64,000 nucleotides of DNA from Aeromonas aquatica (GCF_000764655.1 NZ_JRGL01000010.1:20449-84448); one strand, 5' to 3'. Counted from the stretch's first letter, positions 30,603 to 39,401 are shown. Made by a program: numbers and translations. The notes: a model not told the origin generated them from the letters alone.

Positions 30603-31189
30603 TGGAAGCTGACCTTGGGCGCCTCATCGGTGCCTGGCTTGGCGCTGAAGCTCGGCTTGGCGGTGAGATCCGAGTAGAGCAGCTTGGACCAGATGACGCC
30701 CGGGAAGGTGCGGATCTCGGTATTGAACTGACGCACCGCCTCTATGTAGTCGCGGCGAGCCACGGCGATGCGGTTCTCGGTGCCTTCCAGCTGGGCCTGC
30801 AGGGTGAGAAATTGCTGATCCGCTTTCAGATCCGGGTAGCGCTCCACCACCACCATCAACCGGGAGAGGGCGCTGGAGAGCTGGTTCTGGGCCGTTTCAA
30901 ACTCCTTGAGCTGGGAAGGGTCGCTCACCTGCACGCTGCCAACCCGGGCACGAGCATCGGTAACCGCCTTGAGGGTCTCCTGCTCGTGGCTGGCGTAGCC
31001 CTTGACGGTGGCCACCAGATTGGGGATGAGATCGGCACGGCGCTGGTACTGGTTCTCGACCTGGCCCCAGCTCGCCTTGACCTGCTCATCCAGGGTCGGG
31101 ATGTTGTTCATGCCGCACCCGGTCAGCCCCAGCAGCAGGGTCAACATCAACAGGCTCTGGGTGGTCTTGTGCCAGAGAGAAGTGGCCAT
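30599..31189 (-). CDS. lemA: LemA family protein
   Basis: A 196-residue envelope protein made of long helices. The N terminus has a membrane-anchor segment ending LLGLTGCGMNN, which looks like a lipobox (LTGC). The family core QVENQYQRRADLIPNLVATV is clear. The start at 31189 is supported by GGAGA 7 bases upstream; a longer frame begins at 31234. It overlaps the YgcG-type gene and is probably co-transcribed with both TPM genes. LemA function is poorly known. Confidence 0.92.
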   Translation of the reverse strand: MATSLWHKTTQSLLMLTLLLGLTGCGMNNIPTLDEQVKASWGQVENQYQRRADLIPNLVATVKGYASHEQETLKAVTDARARVGSVQVSDPSQLKEFETAQNQLSSALSRLMVVVERYPDLKADQQFLTLQAQLEGTENRIAVARRDYIEAVRQFNTEIRTFPGVIWSKLLYSDLTAKPSFSAKPGTDEAPKVSFQ

Positions 31190-31246
31190 CTCGTTGTCTC
31201 CATTGGATCTATTAAGTTTGGCGTATGACACCATACCAGCTTGTGG

Positions 31247-31990
31247 TCAGCCGCCACAACGGCTGGGTAGGGTCGGGGGCTGGTAGCTCATCGACACCTT
31301 GGGCAACTGGGGTTTGTCTTTCAGCCAGGAGGCTAGCTCGGCGCCGCAGCCGTTGCCGGGTGGGATAGGGGCCTGAGGCTGGCAATCGGGGCTACCGGCG
31401 GGGCAGCGCAACCGGACATGGAAGTGGCTGAAGTGGCCGACCCAGGGCCGCAGCTTGGCAACCCAGGGCTCATCCCCCGCCCGTTTGCAGACTTCGGCCT
31501 TGAGCACGGGGTTGATGAAGATGCGCGCCACCTCGGGCTGGTTGGCTGCCAGGCGCAGCAGCGTGAGCTGCTGGGGCCCGAAGCGACCGGGCAATACCCG
31601 GTAGCTGGGCTCGTCGATCAGCGCCCACTCCTTGGGAGCATCCTGCTCCCATTTGCTGATGGGCCTGTCGGCCATCCGAAACCAGATGTCGGCGTCGAGG
31701 CCGGTCTGGTGGCTGCGGTGGCCGGAGCTGAAGGGGCCGCCCCGCGCCATGGCCAGATCGGCGATGTAGAGATCCGGCATGCCGGCCATCTTGGTGCGGC
31801 TCGCCAGCCCCTGCAGGTAGTGAATTAGATCGGGGTGGCCGTAGTAGCGCAGGCGCTTGCTGCGAATGACCTGATAGCCGGGTCCCGACAGCGGCAGGGC
31901 CACGGCATTTTTCAGGCAACCGGCCGAATAGCCACCGATGGCTTCGGCATAGAGGGCACTGGTCATGAACAACAGGCTGGTGGCAAGCAT
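31247..31990 (-). CDS. mepA: Penicillin-insensitive murein endopeptidase
   Basis: MepA is a periplasmic zinc D,D- and L,D-endopeptidase that cuts peptidoglycan cross-links. The protein has 247 residues with a signal peptide (MLATSLLFMTSALYAEA). Zinc-binding signatures are intact: SSGHRSHQTGLDADIWF and, near the C terminus, WVGHFSHFHVRLRCPAG. It ends in a Cys-containing tail. It is upstream of lemA on the same strand, with a 57-bp gap. Confidence 0.94.
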   Translation of the reverse strand: MLATSLLFMTSALYAEAIGGYSAGCLKNAVALPLSGPGYQVIRSKRLRYYGHPDLIHYLQGLASRTKMAGMPDLYIADLAMARGGPFSSGHRSHQTGLDADIWFRMADRPISKWEQDAPKEWALIDEPSYRVLPGRFGPQQLTLLRLAANQPEVARIFINPVLKAEVCKRAGDEPWVAKLRPWVGHFSHFHVRLRCPAGSPDCQPQAPIPPGNGCGAELASWLKDKPQLPKVSMSYQPPTLPSRCGG

Positions 31991-32178
31991 AGGGTGTCCG
32001 GCAATGGTGCCACTTCAAGTGGACTTAAGAGTGGCTTGGATGGTTCCCATCATATCAACAAGCCCGCGCCGTCGTCATCCGTCCCGCCGCGCGGGTTGCC
32101 AGGGGTGGGCGGGCTCGCGCACAATGCGCGGCAATGCAGGAGCAGCCCGGCTGCCCGAGTCCATGTGAGGAGTATGAG

Positions 32179-32781
32179 ATGAGAGTCAGTGAATTGGCAT
32201 CACAGGCAGGGATCTGCTGGTTGATGCCGCCGGTGGTGCGCTTCTACGGGGTCATGAGCAGCCTGCTGCTGGCGAGCCTGGGGACTGTGGTGGCCGCTGT
32301 CGGGCTGGGGTATCCCGAGATGGGGCTGCTGCCCTGGGTCGGTCTGGTATTTGGCGGCATAGTGCTGCTGATGATGATCCTGCCCCGTAACTGGCAGCGC
32401 TGGCGGCTGGCCGAGCTGGCCTGGGATGAGCGCCACCTCTATCTGCTCAACGGCGGTAGCGACAAGGCACTGGCCCTGCCCAGGACGGCGCTGGTCGGCA
32501 TCGAGCGGACGCGCCAGATAGGTCACGATGGCCAGTGGCTCGCGTTCAGCCTGGATCTACGGCTCGATCCCAAAGCCCTGGCCGATGCCACCACCTTGCT
32601 GGGCCTGACCCGGGAGGCGACTCATGAGGTGGCGCCCGGCATCTATCGTTTCGGCTTTAAGCGGGCCTGGCACGGTCGTCGTGCCCTCGATGGGATCCTG
32701 AGCGCCTTGCAACCGCCCCAAGTTGACTATTTTCTCGACAATTTGCCACAAAGCTCAGATACTGCCTCTGATTCGAATTGA
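32179..32781 (+). CDS. Two-helix membrane protein of unknown function
   Basis: A 200-residue protein I do not recognise. Two membrane helices lie at about 22-65 (VMSSLLLASLGTVVAAVGLG and LPWVGLVFGGIVLLMMILP), followed by a soluble C-terminal domain of about 130 residues that looks like a PH-type or bacterial membrane-flanked domain, with LAWDERHLYLLNGG. The start at 32179 has GAGG 8 bases before it; the frame is open further upstream. It is divergent from mepA. Confidence 0.75.
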   Translation: MRVSELASQAGICWLMPPVVRFYGVMSSLLLASLGTVVAAVGLGYPEMGLLPWVGLVFGGIVLLMMILPRNWQRWRLAELAWDERHLYLLNGGSDKALALPRTALVGIERTRQIGHDGQWLAFSLDLRLDPKALADATTLLGLTREATHEVAPGIYRFGFKRAWHGRRALDGILSALQPPQVDYFLDNLPQSSDTASDSN

Positions 32782-32836
32782 TCTTTTCTGCTCCGATAGT
32801 CCAAGAGATCAACGGCTTGGGCCACGGGGTGGGGAG

Positions 32837-32917
32837 TGCCATGGCATGATGCCGTGGCAGGTCCGGCATGGGGGTTGTGCCCTTACTTCTATGCTGGTGG
32901 ATGCATAGATAAGGCAC
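32837..32917 (+). promoter_or_regulatory. Two stem-loops in the leader of the RRM gene
   Basis: The first is TGCCATGGCA (32837-32846) with TGCCGTGGCA (32850-32859). The second (32877-32917) pairs GTGCC, TTA and TCTATGC with GCATAGA, TAA and GGCAC, with two small bulges. Neither has a T-run. They end 21 bp before the RRM start codon, so they may control its translation or stability. Confidence 0.5.
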
Positions 32918-32938
32918 CTTGAATCGAGAGTGGATGGC

Positions 32939-33217
32939 ATGAAGATTTACGTAGGTAATCTGTCGTACCGGATGACGGCCGACGAACTGACAAATGTGTT
33001 CAGCCAATTTGGAGAGGTAGAGAAGGTCGATATCATCATCGACCGCGATACCGGTCAGTCCAAGGGATTTGGCTTCATTGAAATGCCTGTCAACGGGGAT
33101 GCCGAGAAGGCCATCGCCGGATTGCATGGCACCGAAATAGGCGGCCGCACCATCACAGTCAATCAGGCCAAACCAAAGACAGATGCACCTCGTGGTCGCC
33201 CCCAGCGCCATCGTTGA
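32939..33217 (+). CDS. Small RRM RNA-binding protein
   Basis: A 92-residue single RNA-recognition-motif protein. RNP2 is IYVGNL (2-7) and RNP1 is KGFGFIEM (about 41-48), with the aromatic residues needed to stack on RNA. The tail is short and basic (PRGRPQRHR). Such proteins are often cold-induced in bacteria. The start is ATG at 32939; an upstream in-frame GTG at 32930 is less likely. It is followed by a strong terminator. Confidence 0.93.
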   Translation: MKIYVGNLSYRMTADELTNVFSQFGEVEKVDIIIDRDTGQSKGFGFIEMPVNGDAEKAIAGLHGTEIGGRTITVNQAKPKTDAPRGRPQRHR

Positions 33218-33236
33218 ATCGTCTCGATAACGCAAA

Positions 33237-33265
33237 ACGGCATGGATCACTCCATGCCGTTTTTG
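33237..33265. terminator. Bidirectional terminator
   Basis: Perfect 10-bp stem ACGGCATGGA with TCCATGCCGT, flanked by A- and T-runs. It ends the RRM gene (+) and the aldo/keto reductase gene (-). Confidence 0.92.
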
Positions 33266-33290
33266 TTTGTGGGCGGTTTGCCTGCGAGGA

Positions 33291-34190
33291 TCAGGGCACG
33301 TCGTAACCGAGCGCGGCCTTGCGGATGCGGAACCACTGCTGGCGATTGAGCTGAATGGATTCGGCGGCGACGGCGGCGGCGATCCGCTCCCGCTTGCCGG
33401 AGCCGATGAGTGGCAGCGGCTGGCTCGGCAGCATCATCACCCAAGCGTAGACCACCTGCTCGATGTGCTGGGCACCCACCTCCTGGCAGATCTGCTCGAG
33501 CTCGGCGCGCAGCGGGCCATAGGCCGGATCGTTGAACAACTGGCCGCCACCCAGACAAGACCAGGCCATCGGCTTGATGCGCAATTGCTGACACTGATCG
33601 AGAGTACCGTCCAGTGTTGCGCCCTGGTTGAGCGGCGAGATCTCCAACTGGTTGGTGACCAGCGGGAAGGGCAGGCGGGACTGCAGCAGCTCGAATTGAT
33701 GGGCGGTGAAGTTGGAGACGCCAGCGTGTTTGATCTTGCCCGCCTGTTTGAGGCTGATGAAGGCATCGGCCACCTCGTCGGCATCCATCAGGGGATCCGG
33801 GCGGTGGATCAGCAGCAGATCCAGATGGTCGGTGCCGAGTTTTTGCAATGAGGCCTCGGCACTGGCAATGATGTGGGCCTTGCCGGTGTTGTAGTGGTTG
33901 AGGGCATGCTCCGGCTTGGCGGTGAGGGCGATGCCGCACTTGCTGACGATCTCCATGCGTTCACGCAACGAGGGCTCGAGGCGCAGGGCGTGACCGAAGG
34001 CCTCCTCGCACTGATAGCCGCCATAGATGTCGGCGTGATCTATGGTGGTGACCCCCAGATCCAGATGGTATTTCATCAGATCCAGCAGGGCCGTGGGGGA
34101 GAGCTGCCACTCCATCAGGCGCCAGTAACCCATGATGAGGCGGGAGAAGGTCGGGCCCTCGGCATGCAAGGCTAAGCGGGATACAGACAT
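33291..34190 (-). CDS. Aldo/keto reductase (YdhF-type)
   Basis: A 299-residue NAD(P)H-dependent oxidoreductase with a TIM-barrel fold. The catalytic Asp and Tyr are in DHADIYGGY, the Lys in IVSKCGI, and the His in LLLIHRPDPL. It resembles E. coli YdhF; the substrate is unknown. The start at 34190 has AAGGAG as ribosome binding site. The frame continues open for 313 codons upstream without coding evidence. It is divergent from a small regulator gene at 34344, which may control it. Confidence 0.92.
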   Translation of the reverse strand: MSVSRLALHAEGPTFSRLIMGYWRLMEWQLSPTALLDLMKYHLDLGVTTIDHADIYGGYQCEEAFGHALRLEPSLRERMEIVSKCGIALTAKPEHALNHYNTGKAHIIASAEASLQKLGTDHLDLLLIHRPDPLMDADEVADAFISLKQAGKIKHAGVSNFTAHQFELLQSRLPFPLVTNQLEISPLNQGATLDGTLDQCQQLRIKPMAWSCLGGGQLFNDPAYGPLRAELEQICQEVGAQHIEQVVYAWVMMLPSQPLPLIGSGKRERIAAAVAAESIQLNRQQWFRIRKAALGYDVP

Positions 34191-34343
34191 GATGACTCCT
34201 TGGGGGATAGATAATAAAGGCAGAATAAATGCTGTCAGCATCTTGGTCTCATCTGGCGGACAAGGCAATAATGCGCTCCTCGTGAATTCGAACTTTGGTT
34301 CTGAAAAGAGGGCTGGAGTCAGACAGAATATGGGGAGACTGTC

Positions 34344-34751
34344 ATGGAAGGATTTGCCGGCAGGCTGCAGAGCCTGATCGGGGAGGGCAGTGTCAGCGCC
34401 TTCGCCCGCAAGGTGGGGCTGAGTGAGGCGCTGATCCGCAAGTACCTGAAAGGAGCCGAGCCTGGCCTTGGCAAGGCGAACCAGATCGCCATGGGGGCCA
34501 ACTGCTCGCTGGAGTGGCTCGCCACCGGCTGCGGTTATCTCTATCGCCAGGCCGAGGTGGTGGACAGAGAGGCGCTGGCGGCAGCGGGCTCCCTGCTGCA
34601 GGAGCGGCTCCCTGAGCAGCCGTTGCCCGGTGAGCAGCAGCTGGTGATCCTGCTCGCGTATTATCAGTTTTTGCGCAGCCACAAGCAGGCAGACGGTTTT
34701 CTGGATCTGGCGCGGGCGAGGGAATTTGGCCGTCATCTGACCGAGGCCTGA
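34344..34751 (+). CDS. Small HTH regulator
   Basis: A 135-residue protein whose N terminus (about 1-60) looks like a lambda-repressor-type helix-turn-helix: SAFARKVGLSEALIRKYLKG. The C-terminal part is helical (LVILLAYYQFLRSHKQADGF) and shows no LexA-type protease motif. GGGAG lies 8 bases upstream of the start. It is divergent from the aldo/keto reductase gene. It resembles phage-type repressor heads, but no other phage genes are nearby. Confidence 0.7.
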   Translation: MEGFAGRLQSLIGEGSVSAFARKVGLSEALIRKYLKGAEPGLGKANQIAMGANCSLEWLATGCGYLYRQAEVVDREALAAAGSLLQERLPEQPLPGEQQLVILLAYYQFLRSHKQADGFLDLARAREFGRHLTEA

Positions 34752-34829
34752 GTCCTCGGGATGCGTACGGACACGGCCGTTCATTCTTCTGATACCCTCT
34801 AAACAAAGGGCAAATCCAAGGACATGGAG

Positions 34830-35543
34830 ATGGGCTATCTGATCCTGGGCAGTGGTGGGTTGGGCACGGCGCTGGCGCACGAATTGGCTGCCCGTGGCGA
34901 AGAGTGGTTGCTGGCGGGCAGGCAGTCGCCAAGGGGGCTGGATCCTACCTGCTACTTTCCGCTGCAGGAGGTGGACCCGCTCTCCTTCGAGGCACTGTTC
35001 ACCCTCTATGACGGCGCCAGTCTGCCGACCGTGGTGATCAACACCATAGGCCTGCTGTCTGATCTCAACCACATGCCAGAGCGGCGGGTGGAGGAGGTCA
35101 CACCCCAGTGGCTCTGCGAGAGCCTGCAAGCCAATGCCTGGCCCCAGCTCGCCCTTGGCGCCAACTTGAGCCGACTCATGGGGCCGAGCTCCCGCCTGTG
35201 GCTCTGCAGCCTCTCCGATCTGGCGGGCAGCCTGGGCGGCCTCGAGTCAAACGGCCAGGGTGCGAGTCGCTATAGCTACCGGATGAGCAAGGCGGCGCTC
35301 AACATGGGAGCCAGGATCCTGGCCGCCGAGTGGGTCGACCGCTTCCCCGGAGCGGGGGTCATTACCGTGCATCCCGGGCTCATGGATACCCCCATGCAAC
35401 AACCCTTCAAGAGTGAGCTCGACAGGACCTTGCTGCAGGATCCCACCCAGGTGGCCCCGCGGCTGCTTGACCTCATCGCGGGCCTGACGCCAGCCCAGTC
35501 CGGCAGCTTCCTGGACTTGCAGGGCCAGCCTCTGCCCTGGTGA
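34830..35543 (+). CDS. Short-chain dehydrogenase/reductase
   Basis: A 237-residue Rossmann-fold oxidoreductase. The N-terminal glycine loop is GSGGLGTALAHELAARG, and the catalytic Tyr and Lys are spaced as YRMSK. The active-site Ser lies in LWLCSLSDLAG. It resembles the C-factor group of SDR enzymes. Met at 34830 is preferred to the one at 34824 because AAGG then lies 8 bases upstream. The substrate is unknown. Confidence 0.85.
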   Translation: MGYLILGSGGLGTALAHELAARGEEWLLAGRQSPRGLDPTCYFPLQEVDPLSFEALFTLYDGASLPTVVINTIGLLSDLNHMPERRVEEVTPQWLCESLQANAWPQLALGANLSRLMGPSSRLWLCSLSDLAGSLGGLESNGQGASRYSYRMSKAALNMGARILAAEWVDRFPGAGVITVHPGLMDTPMQQPFKSELDRTLLQDPTQVAPRLLDLIAGLTPAQSGSFLDLQGQPLPW

Positions 35544-35630
35544 GCATCGGGCTCACATTCCCGCGTCCCATCCCTTGCCAGCTCCGCCCTGGCTGGTTAA
35601 TGTCATCCCCCTGCATTCAGGAGGATGACC

Positions 35631-36647
35631 ATGCGCTACATCGATTTACGAAGTGATACCGTGACCCAACCCACGGAAGCCATGCGCCAGAGCATGTTGC
35701 ACGCCGAGGTAGGCGATGATGTCTACGGGGAGGATCCCAGCGTCAACAGGCTGGAGCAGCAGGGTGCCGAGCTGCTGGGCAAGGAGGCGGCTCTGTTCGT
35801 GCCATCGGGCACCATGTCCAACCTGCTGGCGATGATGAGCCATTGCCAGCGCGGCGAAGGGGCCGTGCTCGGCTCGGCCTCCCACATCTACCGCTATGAG
35901 GCGCAAGGCAGTGCCGTGCTGGGCTCGGTGGCCCTGCAACCGGTGCCCATGCAGGCCGATGGCTCCCTGGCGCTGCATGACCTGAGTGCTGCTCTGGCCC
36001 CCGATGACGCTCACTTCGCCCAGACCCGGCTGGTCTGCCTCGAGAACACCCACAACGGCAAGGTGCTGCCGCTCCGCTATTTGCGCGAGGTGCGGGCCTT
36101 CGTCGACAGCCGGGGTCTGCAACTGCACCTGGACGGTGCCCGGCTGTTCAATGCGGTGGTGGCGAGCGGTGAAACGGTGCAGGCCATCGCCGCCCCCTTC
36201 GACAGTGTTTCCATCTGCCTCTCCAAGGGGCTGGGTGCCCCGGTGGGCTCCCTGCTGGTGGGCTCCCGGGATTTCATCGCCCGTGCCAGACGGCTGCGCA
36301 AGATGCTGGGGGGCGGCATGCGCCAGGCGGGGATCCTGGCCCAGGCCGCGCTGTTTGCCCTGGATCAGCACGTGACCAGGCTGGCCGACGATCACCGCCG
36401 TGCCAGACGGCTGGCAGAGGGGTTGGCCACCTTGCCCGGCATAGTGCTGGATCTGGCCGAGGTGCAGACCAACATGGTGTTCCTGCGTTTGAAGGAGGGA
36501 GAAGCGGCCCCGCTGCTGGTCTTCATGAAGGAGCGCGGCATCCTCTTCTCCGGCTACGGCGAGCTGCGGCTGGTGACCCACCTGCAGATCACCGACGACG
36601 ACATCGACGAGGTGATCGATGCCTTCACCGAGTACCTGAGCGCCTGA
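35631..36647 (+). CDS. ltaE: Low-specificity L-threonine aldolase
   Basis: A pyridoxal-phosphate enzyme that splits L-threonine and allo-threonine into glycine and acetaldehyde. It has 338 residues. The N terminus [15 protein letters not shown] is typical; the cofactor lysine is in [17 protein letters not shown], and the PLP-anchoring Asp in [11 protein letters not shown]. The start at 35631 is chosen because AGGAGG lies 6 bases upstream; the in-frame ATG at 35625 abuts it. It has its own terminator. Confidence 0.95.
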   Translation: MRYIDLRSDTVTQPTEAMRQSMLHAEVGDDVYGEDPSVNRLEQQGAELLGKEAALFVPSGTMSNLLAMMSHCQRGEGAVLGSASHIYRYEAQGSAVLGSVALQPVPMQADGSLALHDLSAALAPDDAHFAQTRLVCLENTHNGKVLPLRYLREVRAFVDSRGLQLHLDGARLFNAVVASGETVQAIAAPFDSVSICLSKGLGAPVGSLLVGSRDFIARARRLRKMLGGGMRQAGILAQAALFALDQHVTRLADDHRRARRLAEGLATLPGIVLDLAEVQTNMVFLRLKEGEAAPLLVFMKERGILFSGYGELRLVTHLQITDDDIDEVIDAFTEYLSA

Positions 36648-36692
36648 TGGTGGCGGCTTCGCAGATCAAGCAGGGTCATTCAGAGCAATGAC

Positions 36693-36725
36693 AAGAAGGG
36701 CGCCTTGAGGCGCCCTTCTTGGTTC
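36693..36725. terminator. Terminator between ltaE and the PAS gene
   Basis: Perfect 12-bp stem AAGAAGGGCGCC with GGCGCCCTTCTT around TTGA. It can act for both converging genes. Confidence 0.88.
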
Positions 36726-36751
36726 TTTACTTGTGCGGGTGAGGAGCGGGA

Positions 36752-37183
36752 TCAGCCTTGGCGCTGGCCCATGATCAGCATGGCCTCATCGGTGGCATCG
36801 TAGATCATGATGGCCAGGTGGGTGACCTCACCGCCAAAATCGGCCAGGGGCACCAGGGTCAGGTTCTGGTACATGTGCGGCGCCGAGCCCGTGATGGGGC
36901 GGTAGTTGGAGAAGCGCAGCAGGTAGGGGCGTTGCTCCCAGGTGCTGAAAGCACGGTTGTTGAGTTTGAACACCATGTTCGCCTTGCGCTCGAGCCAGGC
37001 CCTGTCGACGTCGGGGAAGAGGTCAAACAGCACCTGATCCCGCACCGCACCGGCCAGCCGGCCGCTGTGACTCTCCATGAAGCCGTTCCACACCTGCACC
37101 CTGTAGCCCTTGTCGAGCACGACCAGCCCCACGTCCAGGTTCTGGACTATGTTCATCAGCCAATGAAATTCACGGATTTCCAT
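36752..37183 (-). CDS. Single PAS-domain protein
   Basis: A 143-residue soluble protein consisting of one PAS domain, with NLDVGLVVLDKGYRVQVWNG followed by a helix-rich core and the strand LTLVPLADFGG. There is no kinase, GGDEF or HTH output domain. The start at 37183 has GGGAG 5 bases upstream. It lies just downstream of the REC-CheC gene, across a repeat-filled gap of 122 bp, so it may be the sensor partner of that regulator. The ligand is unknown. Confidence 0.8.
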   Translation of the reverse strand: MEIREFHWLMNIVQNLDVGLVVLDKGYRVQVWNGFMESHSGRLAGAVRDQVLFDLFPDVDRAWLERKANMVFKLNNRAFSTWEQRPYLLRFSNYRPITGSAPHMYQNLTLVPLADFGGEVTHLAIMIYDATDEAMLIMGQRQG

Positions 37184-37203
37184 GGTCACTCCCGGGGTAT
37201 GCG

Positions 37204-37374
37204 CATGATGTTGTTATGGATGCTGGCAATAGGCTCTTCGGTAAACGACTAGGGCATATGCCTGATGTTGTTATTGATGTTGGCGATGGCATCGTCAGCA
37301 AACCGCTAGAGCATATGCATGATTTTATTGTTCATGGTGGCGATGGAATCTTCGGTAAACAGCAGCAACAGATC
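37204..37374. repeat. 57-bp tandem repeat, three copies, at the 3' end of the REC-CheC gene
   Basis: Three units begin at 37204, 37261 and 37318, each exactly 57 bp (19 codons). The unit at 37318 is the last coding part of the REC-CheC gene (FTEDSIATMNNKIMHML). The next two, beyond the stop TAG, keep the same frame and read FADDAIANINNNIRHMP and FTEEPIASIHNNIMRIP, with TAG between them at the equivalent site. Units 1 and 2 differ at 13 of 57 bases by my count. Confidence 0.85.
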
Positions 37375-38325
37375 GCACTGCACCGCATGCCCCTGGATCC
37401 GGTAGTTGATCTCGATGGCCAGGGTACGGCGCCAGCGGCTCTGGTTGGTCTGAATAAGATCCTGAATGGATCTGTGTTGACCGAGCACCACAGGATGACC
37501 CTGGCTAAAGGGGGTGTCGAGCTGGTTGGCATAGCCGCGCAGGAAGGCGCCGATCAGCACGTTGGCGGTGTCCATCAGCAGCTCCAGCTCGGCGTTGTGA
37601 TCCAGCTCGCCCTGGTGGTTCATCAAGCGGGCGAGATCCTGGAAGCTGGCATCGTGGAACAGCAGCAGGGCCTCGCCGGCGATACCGGCGCCGATGAAGC
37701 CCTGGCAGACGGCGGAGAGGGTATCCGACTCGGCGGCGGCCGAGAGCGCCATGTGCAGCTCAGAGACCTCCAGCACATTCACGTTGGGGATGGGCAGCAG
37801 CACGAAGGCATCGAGCAGGCGGGCCAGCAGATCGGCGGCCTGACCCATGGCGACGTTGGCGAGCTCCTGATAGACATCCCGCAGCTCGGGCGTGAACGAG
37901 ATGGCGCTCTGCAGCGGGGACGGGCTGAGATCCGGGGCGGCGGCGAGCGCCGCCGGCGTGGCCGTCTGCCACAGACCGTGCTGACGAAGGAGGGCTCGCA
38001 GAGTCTCGGGGGAGGCGGGTTTCTTGATGAAGTCCAGGGCCCCCAGCGCCATCACGCGCTGATAGGCTTCCGGCTGGATGTCGCCGGAGACCACGATCAC
38101 CTTGTTGCGCAATCCCTCCCGCTGGAGGGTTTCCAGCACGCCATAGCCATCCATCTGGGGCATGGTCAGGTCCAGAAAGATCAGGTCCCCGTGGCCCATC
38201 AGGATCTGCTCTACCCCCTCCAGACCGTCTGCGGCCTGATGAAGGTTGACATGCCAGTCGGCAGGCAGGGCGCGGGCCAATTGTTTACGAGCGAACCCCG
38301 AGTCATCACATATCAATACATTCAT
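37306..38325 (-). CDS. Response regulator with CheC-type phosphatase domain
   Basis: A 339-residue protein. An N-terminal receiver domain (1-120) has the acidic pair DD (about 7-8), the phosphorylation Asp in DLIFLDLTMPQMDG and the Lys in FIKKP. After a Pro/Ala-rich linker comes a CheC-type domain (about 150-339) with ELANVAMGQAAD and a second motif MDTANVLIGAF, the E/D-x-x-N pattern of CheY-P phosphatases. It likely acts in chemotaxis or a related phosphorelay. The start at 38325 begins MNVLICDDSG. The 3' end has two degenerate tandem copies downstream. Confidence 0.88.
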   Translation of the reverse strand: MNVLICDDSGFARKQLARALPADWHVNLHQAADGLEGVEQILMGHGDLIFLDLTMPQMDGYGVLETLQREGLRNKVIVVSGDIQPEAYQRVMALGALDFIKKPASPETLRALLRQHGLWQTATPAALAAAPDLSPSPLQSAISFTPELRDVYQELANVAMGQAADLLARLLDAFVLLPIPNVNVLEVSELHMALSAAAESDTLSAVCQGFIGAGIAGEALLLFHDASFQDLARLMNHQGELDHNAELELLMDTANVLIGAFLRGYANQLDTPFSQGHPVVLGQHRSIQDLIQTNQSRWRRTLAIEINYRIQGHAVQCDLLLLFTEDSIATMNNKIMHML

Positions 38326-38370
38326 AGTGTTAGCGGCCTGTGCAACGAGCATTGCGCTAAGTGTGCGCCA

Positions 38371-39324
38371 TCAATCGTCAGATGCAATGGGCAGGGGCAT
38401 CGCCGGTAAAAATTGATCGTCCCGTTGATGGCTGCGGTAGCGTGCGGAATATTTTTCAACGAATTCGGCGAACATCTTAACACGCAGCGGGGTGAATTGG
38501 GGTTGGCAGAGCAGCATGTAGAAGGGGCGACGGCCCGATTGCCAGTCCGGCAGGACGGCGACCAGTTGCTCATCTTGCAAGAAGGGGTGCACATAGTGCA
38601 GCGGGGCGTTGACGATGCCGAGGTGGCGCCTGGCGGCTCGCACGGCAGCCTGGGTCTGATTGACGTTGAGGCGAGGGACTCGCTTGATCTGCACCACCTG
38701 CTCGCCCTGATCGTCCCGCCCGGTCAACTGCCAGTGCTGGTGGGGCCAGCAATGGATGAGATCGTGCTCTTCCAGCTGGGCCGGGTGTGAGGGGGTGCCC
38801 ATCTTCTCCAGATAGAGGGGGGAGGCAAACAGGCCGTACTGGATGTGGCCAAGACAGAGGGCGTTGGGCAGAGACTGGGGCAGCTCACCGTTGAAGAACA
38901 CCAGATCCCTGTCCTGATCACAGAGGGGGGCGTGATCATTGGTCTGGCTGATGTCAAATTGCACCTGGGGATAGCGCAGACCGAAGTCCGCCAGCATGTC
39001 GACCAGGATGGTATTGGAGAGGGCGATGGGGGCGGCGAGGCGGATCAGGCCGCTGATGTCGTGCTCCTGGCCCTGGATCTCGCCGGTGGCCTGCTCTATC
39101 TCGGCGAGCGGAGTGCACAGGCGTTCGTAATAGCGCAGCCCTTCATCGGTGAGGCGGAGCTTGCGGGTGGATCTGTGTAGCAGGCTGCAGCCGAGCTGCT
39201 CTTCCAGTTGGGAAATTCGTCGACTGATGGTGCCGGTCGGCATGCCCAGCGCGGCGGCGGCGTGGGAGAAACCGCCCTCTTGCACCACCTTGACGAACAG
39301 ATAGAACTCTTCGATGTACTTCAT
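38371..39324 (-). CDS. LysR-family transcriptional regulator
   Basis: A 317-residue LysR protein: winged HTH at the N terminus (GFSHAAAALGMPTGTISRRISQLEEQLG, split here between two helices, about 18-45) and a substrate-binding domain from about residue 90. The start is ATG at 39324, giving MKYIEEFYLFVKVVQEGGFS. The effector and targets are unknown; it is not next to a metabolic gene it would obviously control. Confidence 0.9.
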   Translation of the reverse strand: MKYIEEFYLFVKVVQEGGFSHAAAALGMPTGTISRRISQLEEQLGCSLLHRSTRKLRLTDEGLRYYERLCTPLAEIEQATGEIQGQEHDISGLIRLAAPIALSNTILVDMLADFGLRYPQVQFDISQTNDHAPLCDQDRDLVFFNGELPQSLPNALCLGHIQYGLFASPLYLEKMGTPSHPAQLEEHDLIHCWPHQHWQLTGRDDQGEQVVQIKRVPRLNVNQTQAAVRAARRHLGIVNAPLHYVHPFLQDEQLVAVLPDWQSGRRPFYMLLCQPQFTPLRVKMFAEFVEKYSARYRSHQRDDQFLPAMPLPIASDD

Positions 39325-39401
39325 AAGCGGCTTAGGGGGTGTTTGTAACAAGCCGGAGACCTTATGAAGAGTCGCCGGGCTTGGCAAGCGCAATCCGGCG
39401 T

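Noticed and set aside
34344..34751. Prophage remnant around the HTH regulator
   Set aside because: Only one phage-like gene; neighbours are ordinary metabolic genes with no phage structural or integration gene.
34191..35129. 313-codon upstream extension of the aldo/keto reductase frame
   Set aside because: The true start at 34190 has AAGGAG; the extension runs antisense to the HTH and SDR genes and resembles no protein.
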